Assembly: GCF_947331435.1 (NCBI RefSeq)
Contig: NZ_CAMZOF010000006.1
Location: 434,001-498,000, forward strand
Length of the DNA stretch: 64,000 nucleotides
Reading direction: 5' to 3'
Origin: Pelagibius sp. Alg239-R121
GTDB taxonomy: Bacteria; Pseudomonadota; Alphaproteobacteria; Kiloniellales; Kiloniellaceae
Part shown: piece after piece, positions 40,618 through 49,185 of the stretch
Position numbering within the stretch: position 1 is the stretch's first letter
Layout: each line of letters opens with the position of its first letter
Position numbers and translations under genes: made by a program
The notes under the pieces: generated by a model
Database searches by the model: none
Told to the model about the DNA's origin: nothing
Seen by the model: the letters and a program-made list of their open reading frames with translations, nothing else

Positions 40618-42189
40618 ATGACTGCGCCTTATGAAATGAATGATGGCTCTGTGGTGGTCGTCATCGGTTCGGGTGCCGGCGGCGGCACGCTTGGCAATGA
40701 ATTGGCCCAAAAGGGCATTGATATCGTGGTGCTCGAAGCGGGCGGGCGGCACGAGTATGATGACTTTACCAACGACGAGTGGGCAAGCTTCGGTCAGCTG
40801 GCCTGGCTCGATAACCGCACGACCTCAGGGTCCTGGCTCGTGGCGCGGGATTTCCCGAACCTGCCGGCCTGGATCGTCAAGGCGGTCGGCGGTTCCACGA
40901 CCCACTGGGCCGGAGCATCTCTGCGTTTTCAGGAGCACGAGTACAAGGTTCGCACGACCTACGGTGAAATCGAAGGGGCCAACCTGCTCGACTGGCCGAT
41001 TACCCTAAAGGACATGGAGCCTTACTACGACAAGGCTGAGAACAAGATGGGAGTCACCCGGACCAATGGGATCCCTGGCCTGCCGGGCAACAACAACTTC
41101 AAGATCATGAAAGCGGGCGCAGACAAGCTCGGCTACAAGGAATGCCATACGGGGCGCATGGCCATTAATTCGCAGGACCGCGATGGGCGTACCTTCTGTC
41201 AGCAATCCGGCTTTTGTTTCCAGGGCTGCAAGTTCGGCGCGAAATGGTCCACGCTCTACACGGAGATCCCCAAGGGTGAGGCGACCGGAAAGCTGGAGGT
41301 CCGGGCAAATGCTCAAGTGCTACAGATCGAGCATGACGACAGCGGTAAGGTCACCGGCGTGGTCTACGCGGACAAAGATGGTAACCAGCAGCGTCAGAAG
41401 GCCCGCGCCGTCTGTGTGGCAGGTAATTCGATCGAAAGCCCTCGCTTGCTGCTGAATTCCGCCTCGTCCAAGTATCCGGACGGTTTGGCCAATTCGTCGG
41501 GTCAGGTCGGCAAGAACTACATGCGGCATATGACCGGCTCGGTTTACGCCGTGTTCGACAGACCGGTGAATATGTACCGCGGCACGACCATGGCCGGTAT
41601 CATTCAGGATGAATCCCGTTTTGATCCTTCACGCGGATTTGTCGGTGGTTACGAGCTAGAAACCCTCTCGCTCGGCCTGCCCTTCATGGCGGCCTTTCTG
41701 CAACCGGGTGCCTGGGGGCGTGAGTTTACCACGGCACTGGATGCTTATGACCATATGGCCGGCATGTGGATCGTAGGCGAAGACATGCCGCAGGAAAGCA
41801 ACGCGGTTACACTGCACGGCGAGTTGAAGGATCAGCACGGCCTGCCGGTTCCCGATGTGCATTTCGATGATCATCCAAATGATATCGCCATGCGCAATCA
41901 TGCCTATCGTCAAGGCGCCGCAGTCTACGACGCGGTGGGCGCCACCCGGACTTTCCCAACACCCCCCTACCCGTCGACCCATAATCTGGGCACCAACCGG
42001 ATGAGTGCCAAGGCGTCGGATGGAGTTGTGAACAGTCATGGTCAAACCCATGATATCAAAAATCTTTTCGTTTCCGACGGAAGTCAGTTCACGACCGGTG
42101 CAGCCGAAAATCCGACTCTGACCATCGTAGCGCTGGCCATTCGCCAGGCCGACTACATCGCCGATCAAATGTCCAAAGGCGCTTTATAA
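40618..42189 (+). CDS. GMC-family FAD oxidoreductase (sugar/polyol dehydrogenase-like)
   Basis: A 523-residue flavoprotein. The N-terminal VVVIGSGAGGGTLGNELAQ and VVLEAGG bind FAD; KAVGGSTTHWAG and SGFCFQGCKFGAKW mark the gluconate 2-dehydrogenase-like branch, and HNLGTNRM and AAENPTLTIVALAIR the C-terminal active site and FAD region. There is no signal peptide of its own, so it probably travels with the Tat substrate encoded before it. The third, membrane cytochrome c subunit of gluconate/sorbitol/fructose dehydrogenases is not present here. Substrate is likely a sugar acid or polyol. A clear terminator follows. Confidence 0.9.
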   Translation: MTAPYEMNDGSVVVVIGSGAGGGTLGNELAQKGIDIVVLEAGGRHEYDDFTNDEWASFGQLAWLDNRTTSGSWLVARDFPNLPAWIVKAVGGSTTHWAGASLRFQEHEYKVRTTYGEIEGANLLDWPITLKDMEPYYDKAENKMGVTRTNGIPGLPGNNNFKIMKAGADKLGYKECHTGRMAINSQDRDGRTFCQQSGFCFQGCKFGAKWSTLYTEIPKGEATGKLEVRANAQVLQIEHDDSGKVTGVVYADKDGNQQRQKARAVCVAGNSIESPRLLLNSASSKYPDGLANSSGQVGKNYMRHMTGSVYAVFDRPVNMYRGTTMAGIIQDESRFDPSRGFVGGYELETLSLGLPFMAAFLQPGAWGREFTTALDAYDHMAGMWIVGEDMPQESNAVTLHGELKDQHGLPVPDVHFDDHPNDIAMRNHAYRQGAAVYDAVGATRTFPTPPYPSTHNLGTNRMSAKASDGVVNSHGQTHDIKNLFVSDGSQFTTGAAENPTLTIVALAIRQADYIADQMSKGAL

Positions 42190-42219
42190 ACCCTGCAGCT
42201 TCCTAAGGCTGATTTTCTT

Positions 42220-42251
42220 GGCCGGTCCTTTACAGGGCCGGCCATTTTTTT
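42220..42251 (+). terminator. Intrinsic terminator after the GMC dehydrogenase gene
   Basis: GGCCGGTCC, loop TTTACA, GGGCCGGCC (one G-U pair), then ATTTTTTT. It is a classic rho-independent terminator 31 bases after the stop codon. Confidence 0.9.
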
Positions 42252-42454
42252 GACCCGGTATGAGGAGTTTGTGCCGCAACCTTAAGCAGAATCCCTAAAG
42301 TTTTGGACACAAATCGGTCACTGGAATTGACGAGATCTGGCTTGAAAAAAAACAAACTTGGTATCATCATCCGGCATTAGATTGGCAGTGGGGAACCAGT
42401 TGATTTTAAGTTAATAACTCTCGGCGCACATAAACTGCTTCACGGATCGAAGTA

Positions 42455-43768
42455 ATGAATTTTGCGCAGCGCGCCGGGTTTTTTTATTTATTTGCCTTGA
42501 TTTTCGTCGGCTGGGGCGTGGCAATTGGTAAGTACGAAGTTTTTCCTTATACCGTACTTAAAGGTATTCAAGATTTTTTGGTCGGAGACCCGGCTGAAGA
42601 AGCTGATTTATTTAGCAAGTTAAAAAACGACTTGGATATCGCACCGGAACGGCAGCTGCATAAAATCGTTCCTAACCCGAATCGTGAATTCACCGAGTTA
42701 CGCGTCGACGGCTTGAAAGCGCGGCGCGACTCTCCACGCATTTTTCTCGGTGATGCTCAGGCTCCCGGTTACCGGATCCTTTTCGGCGCCTTTGACTTCG
42801 ATCAGCATTTTTGGGGCGCTTTGCTGCTGGACGACCAGGGCAAGCTTGTTCATCGTTGGCTGCTTTCCACTGAAGAGCTGCCGACCAACGAGGCTCAGGA
42901 TCTCCTGAAGAATCTGTACGGGGTCGCCGTTCTGCCTGACGGGTCGGTCATTTTCTCTATGCAGGAAAAGGCTGGTGGAATTGCGAAGGTCGATGTTTGC
43001 GGTAATCACCTTTGGGCTCTGGAAGGCAAGTACCACCATACGGTTTCCTTGACGGACGAAAATAGCTTTTGGACCTTTGGCGGGTCACAGAAAGCCTTCG
43101 ATCATCACCTGCACCTGGTCGATGTGGAAGACGGAAAGATCCTGAAAACGATCGATATGAAGGAGGTTCGTCTCAAGAACCCAAACATTCATATCTTCGA
43201 CCTGCAGGTCGAAAAAGGTGTTCCGGACGCCGTTCACGGTAATGATATCGAAGCCCTGACCGCTGCGATGCTGCCCGCCTTTCCGGGGTTTGAAAAAGGC
43301 GATCTGCTTCTGAGCTTCCGAACCACCAATCTGGTCTTCGTGCTGGATCCGGACAGCCTGAAAATTAAATGGTGGCGGGTCGGTCCTTGGGATCGGCAGC
43401 ACGATCCTGATTGGAACCCGGACGGCACGATTTCCGTGTTCAGCAACAACGAACGCGGCGTCGGTAAATATTCCAACATCATCTCGATCAACCCGCAGAC
43501 CTATGAATTTCAGACCCTGGTCGACGGCTCGAACTATGACTTCCGTTCGAGTTTCAATGGAATGCATCAGATCACCGATCGTGGGTCTGTACTGATCAGC
43601 AGCGGACTGCAGGGCCGTCTGTTCGAAGTCGACCGCAACGGCGAGGTCATTTTCGACTTCGTCAACAGCTACTCCTGGGAACATCAGCGGGCCTTGCGTG
43701 TTTCCGAAGCCCGTTATCTGGAACGTGATTTTTTCAGCTTTGAAGGATTTCCGACATGCGAAAACTGA
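42455..43768 (+). CDS. Arylsulfotransferase-like (ASST) family membrane-anchored protein
   Basis: A 437-residue protein with an N-terminal signal anchor (about 6-25) and a periplasmic beta-propeller of the Arylsulfotran_2 type. Repeated blade signs include YRILFGAFDFDQHFWGALLL, GVAVLPDGSVIFS, LLLSFRTTNLVFVLDPD and GSVLISSGLQGRLFEVD; DAVHGNDIEAL resembles the family's conserved His-x-Asn segment near the active site. ASST enzymes move sulfate between phenolic acceptors without PAPS through a sulfo-His. It heads an operon that overlaps with two small membrane proteins and a sulfotransferase. Confidence 0.8.
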   Translation: MNFAQRAGFFYLFALIFVGWGVAIGKYEVFPYTVLKGIQDFLVGDPAEEADLFSKLKNDLDIAPERQLHKIVPNPNREFTELRVDGLKARRDSPRIFLGDAQAPGYRILFGAFDFDQHFWGALLLDDQGKLVHRWLLSTEELPTNEAQDLLKNLYGVAVLPDGSVIFSMQEKAGGIAKVDVCGNHLWALEGKYHHTVSLTDENSFWTFGGSQKAFDHHLHLVDVEDGKILKTIDMKEVRLKNPNIHIFDLQVEKGVPDAVHGNDIEALTAAMLPAFPGFEKGDLLLSFRTTNLVFVLDPDSLKIKWWRVGPWDRQHDPDWNPDGTISVFSNNERGVGKYSNIISINPQTYEFQTLVDGSNYDFRSSFNGMHQITDRGSVLISSGLQGRLFEVDRNGEVIFDFVNSYSWEHQRALRVSEARYLERDFFSFEGFPTCEN

Positions 43769-43974
43769 TTGCTATTCTATCCTTCGGTCTCGCCCTGTTG
43801 GCAGCGGGAAGTGCACAAGCCTACGTCGGCCCCGGCCTTGGATTGGGGGCAGTCGGCGCTATCTTGGGGGTTGTTCTGTCCATTGTTTTGGCGTTGTTCG
43901 CGATCTTTTGGTACCCGCTGAAGCGCCTGTTCAAGAAGAAGCCTCAGCCTAGGAAGACCGAGAAAGAAGCGTGA
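43756..43974 (+). CDS. Small signal-peptide / single-span protein with YVGPGLG motif
   Basis: A 72-residue protein: signal peptide ending GSAQA (cut after about 22), mature start YVGPGLGLGAVG, one transmembrane helix (about 33-53), then the basic tail starting FWYPLKRLFKKK. It overlaps the ASST gene by 13 bases. Its plan (signal peptide, Y-x-x-PG-x-G, TM helix, W-x-x-[LI]K basic tail) is the same as that of the 78-residue protein at 31062-31298. Function unknown. Confidence 0.8.
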   Translation: MRKLIAILSFGLALLAAGSAQAYVGPGLGLGAVGAILGVVLSIVLALFAIFWYPLKRLFKKKPQPRKTEKEA

Positions 43975-44348
43975 CCTACTTTTTGGTCGTTATCGCCAGC
44001 GTAATCGCAGTTGAGCTCTTTGTCCGGCTGCCGGTCGTCGATCAGGTTTACCAGCTGTTTGGGACGACGCAGAAGGCAGGCCATATCATTGCCGCCAAGG
44101 CCGTTTCCGACCATTGGAAAGAACGAGTCATGCTCCGCTACGCCCAGGAAATCCTGCTCAGTTCGATAAAGCTGGTGATGTTCATGGCCGGCGTCCTGTT
44201 CCTCGCAGTTCTTCCCGCGGTCCTGGTCCAGCAGTTGATCGATCCCAATTTGTCGATCGAAGCGCTGTTTTCAAGCTGGAGCGCCGTCGTGGTCTCATTG
44301 ATCGCGGCAACCATCTATTATGTCATGAGGCATCGCGTTGTCGGATAG
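43971..44348 (+). CDS. Small integral membrane protein of unknown function
   Basis: A 125-residue protein with three hydrophobic helices (about 2-16, 62-88, 100-118). The GTG start overlaps the stop of the preceding gene (GTGA), so translation is coupled. No known family. The central region (VSDHWKERVMLRYAQEILL) is amphipathic. Its fixed place between the YVGPGLG protein and the sulfotransferase suggests that it is part of the same membrane apparatus. Confidence 0.75.
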   Translation: MTYFLVVIASVIAVELFVRLPVVDQVYQLFGTTQKAGHIIAAKAVSDHWKERVMLRYAQEILLSSIKLVMFMAGVLFLAVLPAVLVQQLIDPNLSIEALFSSWSAVVVSLIAATIYYVMRHRVVG

Positions 44349-45384
44349 CGCCTACGGGACGACATCCAAGGTCTTGCATAGATTGGCGCTGGCCTCGCCG
44401 ATGGTGGTTCAGGTCTCCCACGACATCGAATCCATGATGAACCGGGGTGCGGTGGCGCCCCGGAGCGAGCGGCATGTGTTCGTTGCCGGTCTTGCGCGCG
44501 CCGGCACGACCATCGTTATGCGCAGCCTCTATCAATCGGGCTTGTTCCGGTCTCTCACCTACCGGGACATGCCCTTTGTTTTGATGCCCAGGACCTGGTC
44601 GGGCATTTCCTCGTTGTTCCGGCGCCACAAGGAACAGGAAGAACGCGCTCACGGCGATCGGGTTATGGTGAATTTCGACAGCCCGGAGGCCTTCGAGGAA
44701 GTCTTCTGGCGCAGCTTTTGCGGCGCGGACTATATTTTCGAAGATGCCTTGAGGCCTCATAGGCCGGATGAGGAGATTGTCAGCCAATTTCGCCGTTTCG
44801 TCGAAAATATCCTGGCGAGCGGAGAGTCCGACTGTCAACTGCGCTACCTCTCGAAGAACAACAACAACCTTCTCCGGCTGCCTGCCATTGCCGAGGCCTT
44901 TCCCGAAGCAGCGATCTTTGTGCCCTATCGCGATCCGATCCAGCATGCGCTTTCTCTCAGTCGACAGCATGAACTGTTCCGGCAAACCCATGCACAAGAC
45001 GCTTTCGCGCTGGATTACATGAACTGGCTCGGGCATCACGAATTTGGCGGCAATCACCGGCCTTTCCGCTTTGGAGAGAGTGGTCTTGAACTTGCGACCT
45101 TCTCACCGGACGGTCTGGATTACTGGCTTTGCTGCTGGGCCGACGCTTATGCCTACACTCTGAAAAACCTGCCCGAAACGGCCCGCCTCATCTCCTACGA
45201 AGGCCTCTGTGCGCAGGACGGCATCGAACGGGCACGTTTGCATGATCATGCCGGGCTCTCGGCGGAGCGTGGCGCGAAGAAATTTGAGTTCACAAAAGCC
45301 AGACCTCATGCCGCACCTGACGTCACCGCCAAGGTCAAAGCCCGGGTCTACGAGCTATATGCGGCTCTGCAGGACGTCCATTAG
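44338..45384 (+). CDS. PAPS-dependent sulfotransferase family protein
   Basis: A 348-residue cytoplasmic protein with the two PAPS-binding elements of the sulfotransferase superfamily: the 5'-phosphosulfate loop VAGLARAGTTIVMRSL (about 48-63) and the 3'-phosphate strand-helix VPYRDPIQHALSLSRQHE. RYLSKNNNNLLRLP between them fits the core as well. It starts with TTG at 44338 (GAGG 7 bases before), overlapping the small membrane gene by 11 bases. The combination with an ASST-type protein suggests sulfation of a surface compound, with donor made in the cytoplasm. Acceptor unknown. Confidence 0.85.
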   Translation: MSDSAYGTTSKVLHRLALASPMVVQVSHDIESMMNRGAVAPRSERHVFVAGLARAGTTIVMRSLYQSGLFRSLTYRDMPFVLMPRTWSGISSLFRRHKEQEERAHGDRVMVNFDSPEAFEEVFWRSFCGADYIFEDALRPHRPDEEIVSQFRRFVENILASGESDCQLRYLSKNNNNLLRLPAIAEAFPEAAIFVPYRDPIQHALSLSRQHELFRQTHAQDAFALDYMNWLGHHEFGGNHRPFRFGESGLELATFSPDGLDYWLCCWADAYAYTLKNLPETARLISYEGLCAQDGIERARLHDHAGLSAERGAKKFEFTKARPHAAPDVTAKVKARVYELYAALQDVH

Positions 45385-45543
45385 CGATCGTCCGGGCCCG
45401 GTCGGACTCAAAGAGCGCGTCGTATCCGAACCGTTACTCTCCTCCATCCAACATTAAGAATAATTCACGATGCCGAAAGCTTCGTGACAATGGCGGTTTG
45501 TTAGCGTCCAGATACATTAAGGCAAAAGACAGAGAGCAGTTTT

Positions 45544-46137
45544 ATGAAACAGTTAAAGGTTCGCCCCCTTGCACTTGCGTTTGTCGCTATGACAATGACG
45601 AGCGGGGCGATGGCTGGTGAGTGGGAGCAAGACGACGCCCTGGCGTTGATTGAGCTTATCGATACTCTGAATCAGGAAGCATTGAGCCTTCCTCAGGCCG
45701 TCGAATTTGCGCTGAAACAACAGCCTGGTCTGGTCCAGGAAGCACGAGTGGAGTGGAACGACGAGCGCATTCACTTTGAAATCGAGATTACGAGTGGGCG
45801 CGACGTTTACCAGCTGGAGATCGATCCCAGTGAGAGCAAGGTCCTGAATAAGGGATTGAATCTAGGTGAGACGGTCGTCAATCATATGGCGTCGAGCGGA
45901 GACTTCATTTTCGGCGGGAATGCTTTGTCGGCAGAACGGCAAGGTGAAATCACGGCGATGCTGAAAACCGGGTTAACTCAGATTGAGGGCAAGCCGATCG
46001 CCCTGTCGTTGGAGGAAGAACGCGGAAGGATATTTTACGAGGTTCTAACCCTGGCCAAGGGGCGTCTCTCGACGGCAGTGATCAGCGGCCAAACCGGAAA
46101 AATTATCTTCTACCGCCATTATTCGAATGACGACTAG
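45544..46137 (+). CDS. Secreted PepSY-domain protein
   Basis: A 197-residue periplasmic protein with a signal peptide (cut after about 24, GAMA). Two PepSY-like units follow: LSLPQAVEFALKQQPGLVQE with FEIEITSGRDVYQLEIDP, and a second near 125-195 ending RLSTAVISGQTGKIIFYRH. PepSY proteins often inhibit proteases or act as accessory sensors for kinases. It ends directly before an OmpR-type regulator and its kinase, so it is likely their periplasmic input or feedback partner. Confidence 0.8.
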   Translation: MKQLKVRPLALAFVAMTMTSGAMAGEWEQDDALALIELIDTLNQEALSLPQAVEFALKQQPGLVQEARVEWNDERIHFEIEITSGRDVYQLEIDPSESKVLNKGLNLGETVVNHMASSGDFIFGGNALSAERQGEITAMLKTGLTQIEGKPIALSLEEERGRIFYEVLTLAKGRLSTAVISGQTGKIIFYRHYSNDD

Positions 46138-46198
46138 ATCACAAAATGCCTTTGAGGAACCAAGAGTCGTCTTTCAGCAAGTCGGACCTGTCGGACCC

Positions 46199-46873
46199 AT
46201 GCGTGTACTCGTAATCGAAGATGACCGGCAGGTCGCGGATTTTGTGGTCAAGGGGCTGAAGGAAAACGGTTTTGCTGTGGATTCAGCCCATGATGGCCGC
46301 GAGGGGATTTTCCTGGCCGCCAGCGAGCCCTATGACGTGATCGTGCTGGATCGTATGTTGCCACAGGTTGATGGACTTTCGCTGCTTAAAACCCTGCGGG
46401 CGACGGGCGTCGAGGTGCCGGTGCTCATTCTAAGTGCCATGGGAGAGGTCAATCAGCGCATCGAAGGGCTCCGTGCCGGCGGAGACGATTACATGGCGAA
46501 GCCCTTCTCGATTACCGAACTCGTGACCCGGGTTCAGGTTCTGCTCAAACGTAAGGTAAGCCATGGCAGCGAAACACTTCTCCAGGTCGGCAGCCTTTCC
46601 GTCGATCTCCTGACCCGCAGAGCCAGCAGACTGGGCAAGGAAATCGACCTCAAGCCCCGCGAGTTCCAGTTACTCGAATTCCTGATGCGGCACGCCGGTC
46701 AGATCGTGACCCGGACCATGATTCTGGAACATGTTTGGGACTACAATTTCGATCCGCAGACCAATGTGATCGACGTTCACATCAGCCGCTTGCGCAATAA
46801 AATCGACAAAGGCTTTTCGCCAAGTCTGCTGCACACGGTACGGGGAGCCGGCTATTCAATTCGTGAAGACTAG
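46199..46873 (+). CDS. OmpR/PhoB-type response regulator
   Basis: A 224-residue regulator: receiver domain MRVLVIEDDRQVADFVVKGL with phosphoacceptor Asp in VIVLDRMLPQVDG and the switch Lys in YMAKPFS, and a winged-helix C-terminus (LKPREFQLLEFLMRHAGQIV, TRTMILEHVWDYNFDPQTN, then VIDVHISRLRNKID). The ATG at 46199 is the customary family start; an in-frame ATG at 46127 that overlaps the PepSY stop would add 24 residues. The kinase gene begins inside its last codons. Confidence 0.92.
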   Translation: MRVLVIEDDRQVADFVVKGLKENGFAVDSAHDGREGIFLAASEPYDVIVLDRMLPQVDGLSLLKTLRATGVEVPVLILSAMGEVNQRIEGLRAGGDDYMAKPFSITELVTRVQVLLKRKVSHGSETLLQVGSLSVDLLTRRASRLGKEIDLKPREFQLLEFLMRHAGQIVTRTMILEHVWDYNFDPQTNVIDVHISRLRNKIDKGFSPSLLHTVRGAGYSIRED

Positions 46874-48224
46874 AGGCGCGTACAAACGCTCCATTGCTTT
46901 CAGATACACAGCTACCTTTGCCGGCGTCTTTGCCGTTCTGGCGGTTCTCTTCGCCGGGACGGTATTCTGGCTTTCCCAGTCCTTCCTCAGACAACAGATC
47001 GACAACACCATTGAGGCCGACGCAAGCGGCCTCATTGAATATTACGAAAGTGGCGGTCTGGAGCTTTTAACCGATTTGCTCAAGACCCGCCTGAAGCGGC
47101 TTTCAAAGGACGATGCGGTCTATCTTTTGACCGACCGCGAGTTCCACCCCGTGATGGGAAACATCTCGGAATGGCCGAAAGGCCTGCCCAAGGATGATCA
47201 ATGGGCCGACGTGGACCGGGGACAGAATTATCCCGGCGACAGCGATTTACGTTTGCTCCATCGTGTTCTGCCGGACGGGCATCATCTGTTGGTTGGCCGC
47301 GATACCTATCAGGCCGAGGAACTCGAACAACGTACGGTTATCACCCTCCTCATCATCCTCGTCCTGACCATGACCACAGGCGGCGTCGCCGGCCTGTTTC
47401 TGCATTTTAATCTGAGGAACCGGCTGCGCCTGGTGGCTGAGACCTGTGGGGAAATAGCCGAGGGGAACTTTTCGCACCGCATCCCGGTTACGGCCGTGCG
47501 CGACGAAATTGATGCCATGTCACAGACCTTGAACATGATGCTGGACCGGGTCGAACAGCTCATGCAGGGGATCAGGCAGGTCACGAACGGTATCGCCCAC
47601 GACCTGAAAACACCTTTGACTCGATTGCGTGGACAGCTGGAAATGCTGGCCCTGGAGGAGCCGGAAGAGGCGAAGCGGGAGAAAATGGGCCTGGCACTCT
47701 CGGAAGTCGATCGTCTGCTGTCGACCTTTAGTGCGTTGCTCAGGATTTCGCGCGTCGAATCCGGCGACAGCCTGAGCGAGTTCGTTCCGATCGACTTGAG
47801 CGCCATGCTGCGGGACGCCGTAGAGTTTTACGAACCCATCGCCGAGGAACGCGGACAGGGGCTCGTTTTGCAAACCGAGCGCGATATCCATCTGACCGGT
47901 GATCGGGATCTTCTGTTCCAGTCGGTCGCGAACCTCATCGATAACGCGATCAAATATGGTGGCGGCGGCACCGCAGTTACAGTCAGCTTATCCCGACACG
48001 GAACTAACGCCGAGATCACTGTTTCAGATCACGGCGATGGTATACCCGAAGCGGAATTGGACCGGGTCTTCGAGCGTTTCTATCGGGTCGAGAATAGCAG
48101 AACCCGCCCCGGAAACGGGCTGGGATTGTCATTGGTTGCGGCTGCCGTGAAGCTGCACAAGGGAACGATACGGCTCGAGAACGGCAATGGACTAAGCGTG
48201 ATCGTCCTGCTTCCCTTGTCCTGA
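46863..48224 (+). CDS. Sensor histidine kinase
   Basis: A 453-residue inner-membrane kinase. Helix 1 is at about 14-36, a periplasmic region runs to about 155, helix 2 follows at 158-180, then HAMP (LRNRLRLVAETCGEIAEGNF), the His box GIAHDLKTPLTRLR, and ATPase motifs NLIDNAIKYGGGG, DHGDGIPEAE and RPGNGLGLSLV. The GTG start at 46863 overlaps the regulator gene. It pairs with that regulator; the signal may be read through the PepSY protein encoded first. Confidence 0.92.
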   Translation: MKTRGAYKRSIAFRYTATFAGVFAVLAVLFAGTVFWLSQSFLRQQIDNTIEADASGLIEYYESGGLELLTDLLKTRLKRLSKDDAVYLLTDREFHPVMGNISEWPKGLPKDDQWADVDRGQNYPGDSDLRLLHRVLPDGHHLLVGRDTYQAEELEQRTVITLLIILVLTMTTGGVAGLFLHFNLRNRLRLVAETCGEIAEGNFSHRIPVTAVRDEIDAMSQTLNMMLDRVEQLMQGIRQVTNGIAHDLKTPLTRLRGQLEMLALEEPEEAKREKMGLALSEVDRLLSTFSALLRISRVESGDSLSEFVPIDLSAMLRDAVEFYEPIAEERGQGLVLQTERDIHLTGDRDLLFQSVANLIDNAIKYGGGGTAVTVSLSRHGTNAEITVSDHGDGIPEAELDRVFERFYRVENSRTRPGNGLGLSLVAAAVKLHKGTIRLENGNGLSVIVLLPLS

Positions 48225-48567
48225 TCTCTATCTACAGTATGGCTTCTTACGACTGATACTGTACCTGGCGTGCGGGCAATGCTCCGTGGTCATGACCTCC
48301 TTGCGTGAACGAAATTTAATGTTCGGGTAACGACGGCGATAACCCCCTCATTCTACTCTCCTTCCAGAGCTTGATCGTTGTTCACAGCCTTGTTGAAAAG
48401 CGATCGAACGCCAAAGAATTTTTGCGCGACTGCAAAACTAACGCCCTGAATTTGGTTCGTGTTTGAGCGTAATCGTAGTCCGAATGTTCAACGGATATTG
48501 CGGTGATCTTTTTGCAACTCATCACGTTACGACCGGGCATATGTCATTTTGAATAAGGAATATCGCG
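48225..48567. other. Intergenic region with an 8-bp inverted repeat
   Basis: TACAGTAT (48233-48240) and ATACTGTA (48256-48263) form a perfect inverted repeat with a 15-base loop, right after the kinase stop codon. It has no T-run. It could be a weak transcript end or a regulator site for the downstream PAP2 gene. No gene is seen in this gap. Confidence 0.4.
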
Positions 48568-49140
48568 ATGCTGAGCGAACTGAATCACTCATTCTTCCTC
48601 TTCCTCAATGCGGACAGCTCGACCCCTTGGTTACTGGTACAGTTCGCGAGCATCTTCGCCGAAGCGCCGCAGTTCATTCTGGCGATGATGCTGGTTTATT
48701 CCTGGCTGCGCGACCCGCATGGCGGTTGGCCGATCGTCGTCAGGGTCGCGTCCACCATGACACTCGCGCTTATTTTCAGCAAAGCCATCGGCATGGCCTA
48801 TCCTGTTGATCGTCCCTTTGTAATCGGCCTGGGTAATCAATGGCTGGAGCACAGCCCAGACCCATCGTTCCCCAGCGATCATGCAACGCTTCTTTTTGCC
48901 ATCTCCTGCGCCTGTCTGGGACGTCCAGGCTGGCCAACCGTCGGTTGGACAGCGCTGATTCTCGGCGTGGTGAATGGCTGGGCGCGTGTCACCGTCGGCC
49001 TCCACTACCCCTTGGATATCCTTGCTGCGCTGGGTGTCGGACTCGCCAGTGCGGTCATCGTCAGCCAGGGCGCAAAACTGCTTTCGGTCCGCAATATTCG
49101 GCTGCTGCAGCGTAATATCAACTCAAAAACAATGAGATAA
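48568..49140 (+). CDS. PAP2-family membrane phosphatase (undecaprenyl-diphosphatase-like)
   Basis: A 190-residue protein with about five hydrophobic spans and the three PAP2 signature parts: KAIGMAYPVDRP (K-x6-RP form), PSFPSDHA (PSGH-type) and ARVTVGLHYPLDI (SR-x5-H-x3-D form). These carry the phosphohistidine chemistry facing the periplasm. Bacterial relatives such as BcrC recycle undecaprenyl diphosphate, and others remove phosphate from lipid A. AAGGA lies 8 bases before the ATG. It is followed by a cytochrome b561 gene and preceded by a PepSY/two-component unit that may control it. Confidence 0.88.
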   Translation: MLSELNHSFFLFLNADSSTPWLLVQFASIFAEAPQFILAMMLVYSWLRDPHGGWPIVVRVASTMTLALIFSKAIGMAYPVDRPFVIGLGNQWLEHSPDPSFPSDHATLLFAISCACLGRPGWPTVGWTALILGVVNGWARVTVGLHYPLDILAALGVGLASAVIVSQGAKLLSVRNIRLLQRNINSKTMR

Positions 49141-49185
49141 CACGCGATGTCAATTGGCGTTGGGACGTGTCGTGGCGGAGTCAGC

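Noticed and set aside
42455-45384. Complete sulfate activation and transfer pathway
   Set aside because: No ATP sulfurylase, APS kinase or PAPS reductase genes are in the window, so only the transfer step can be argued.
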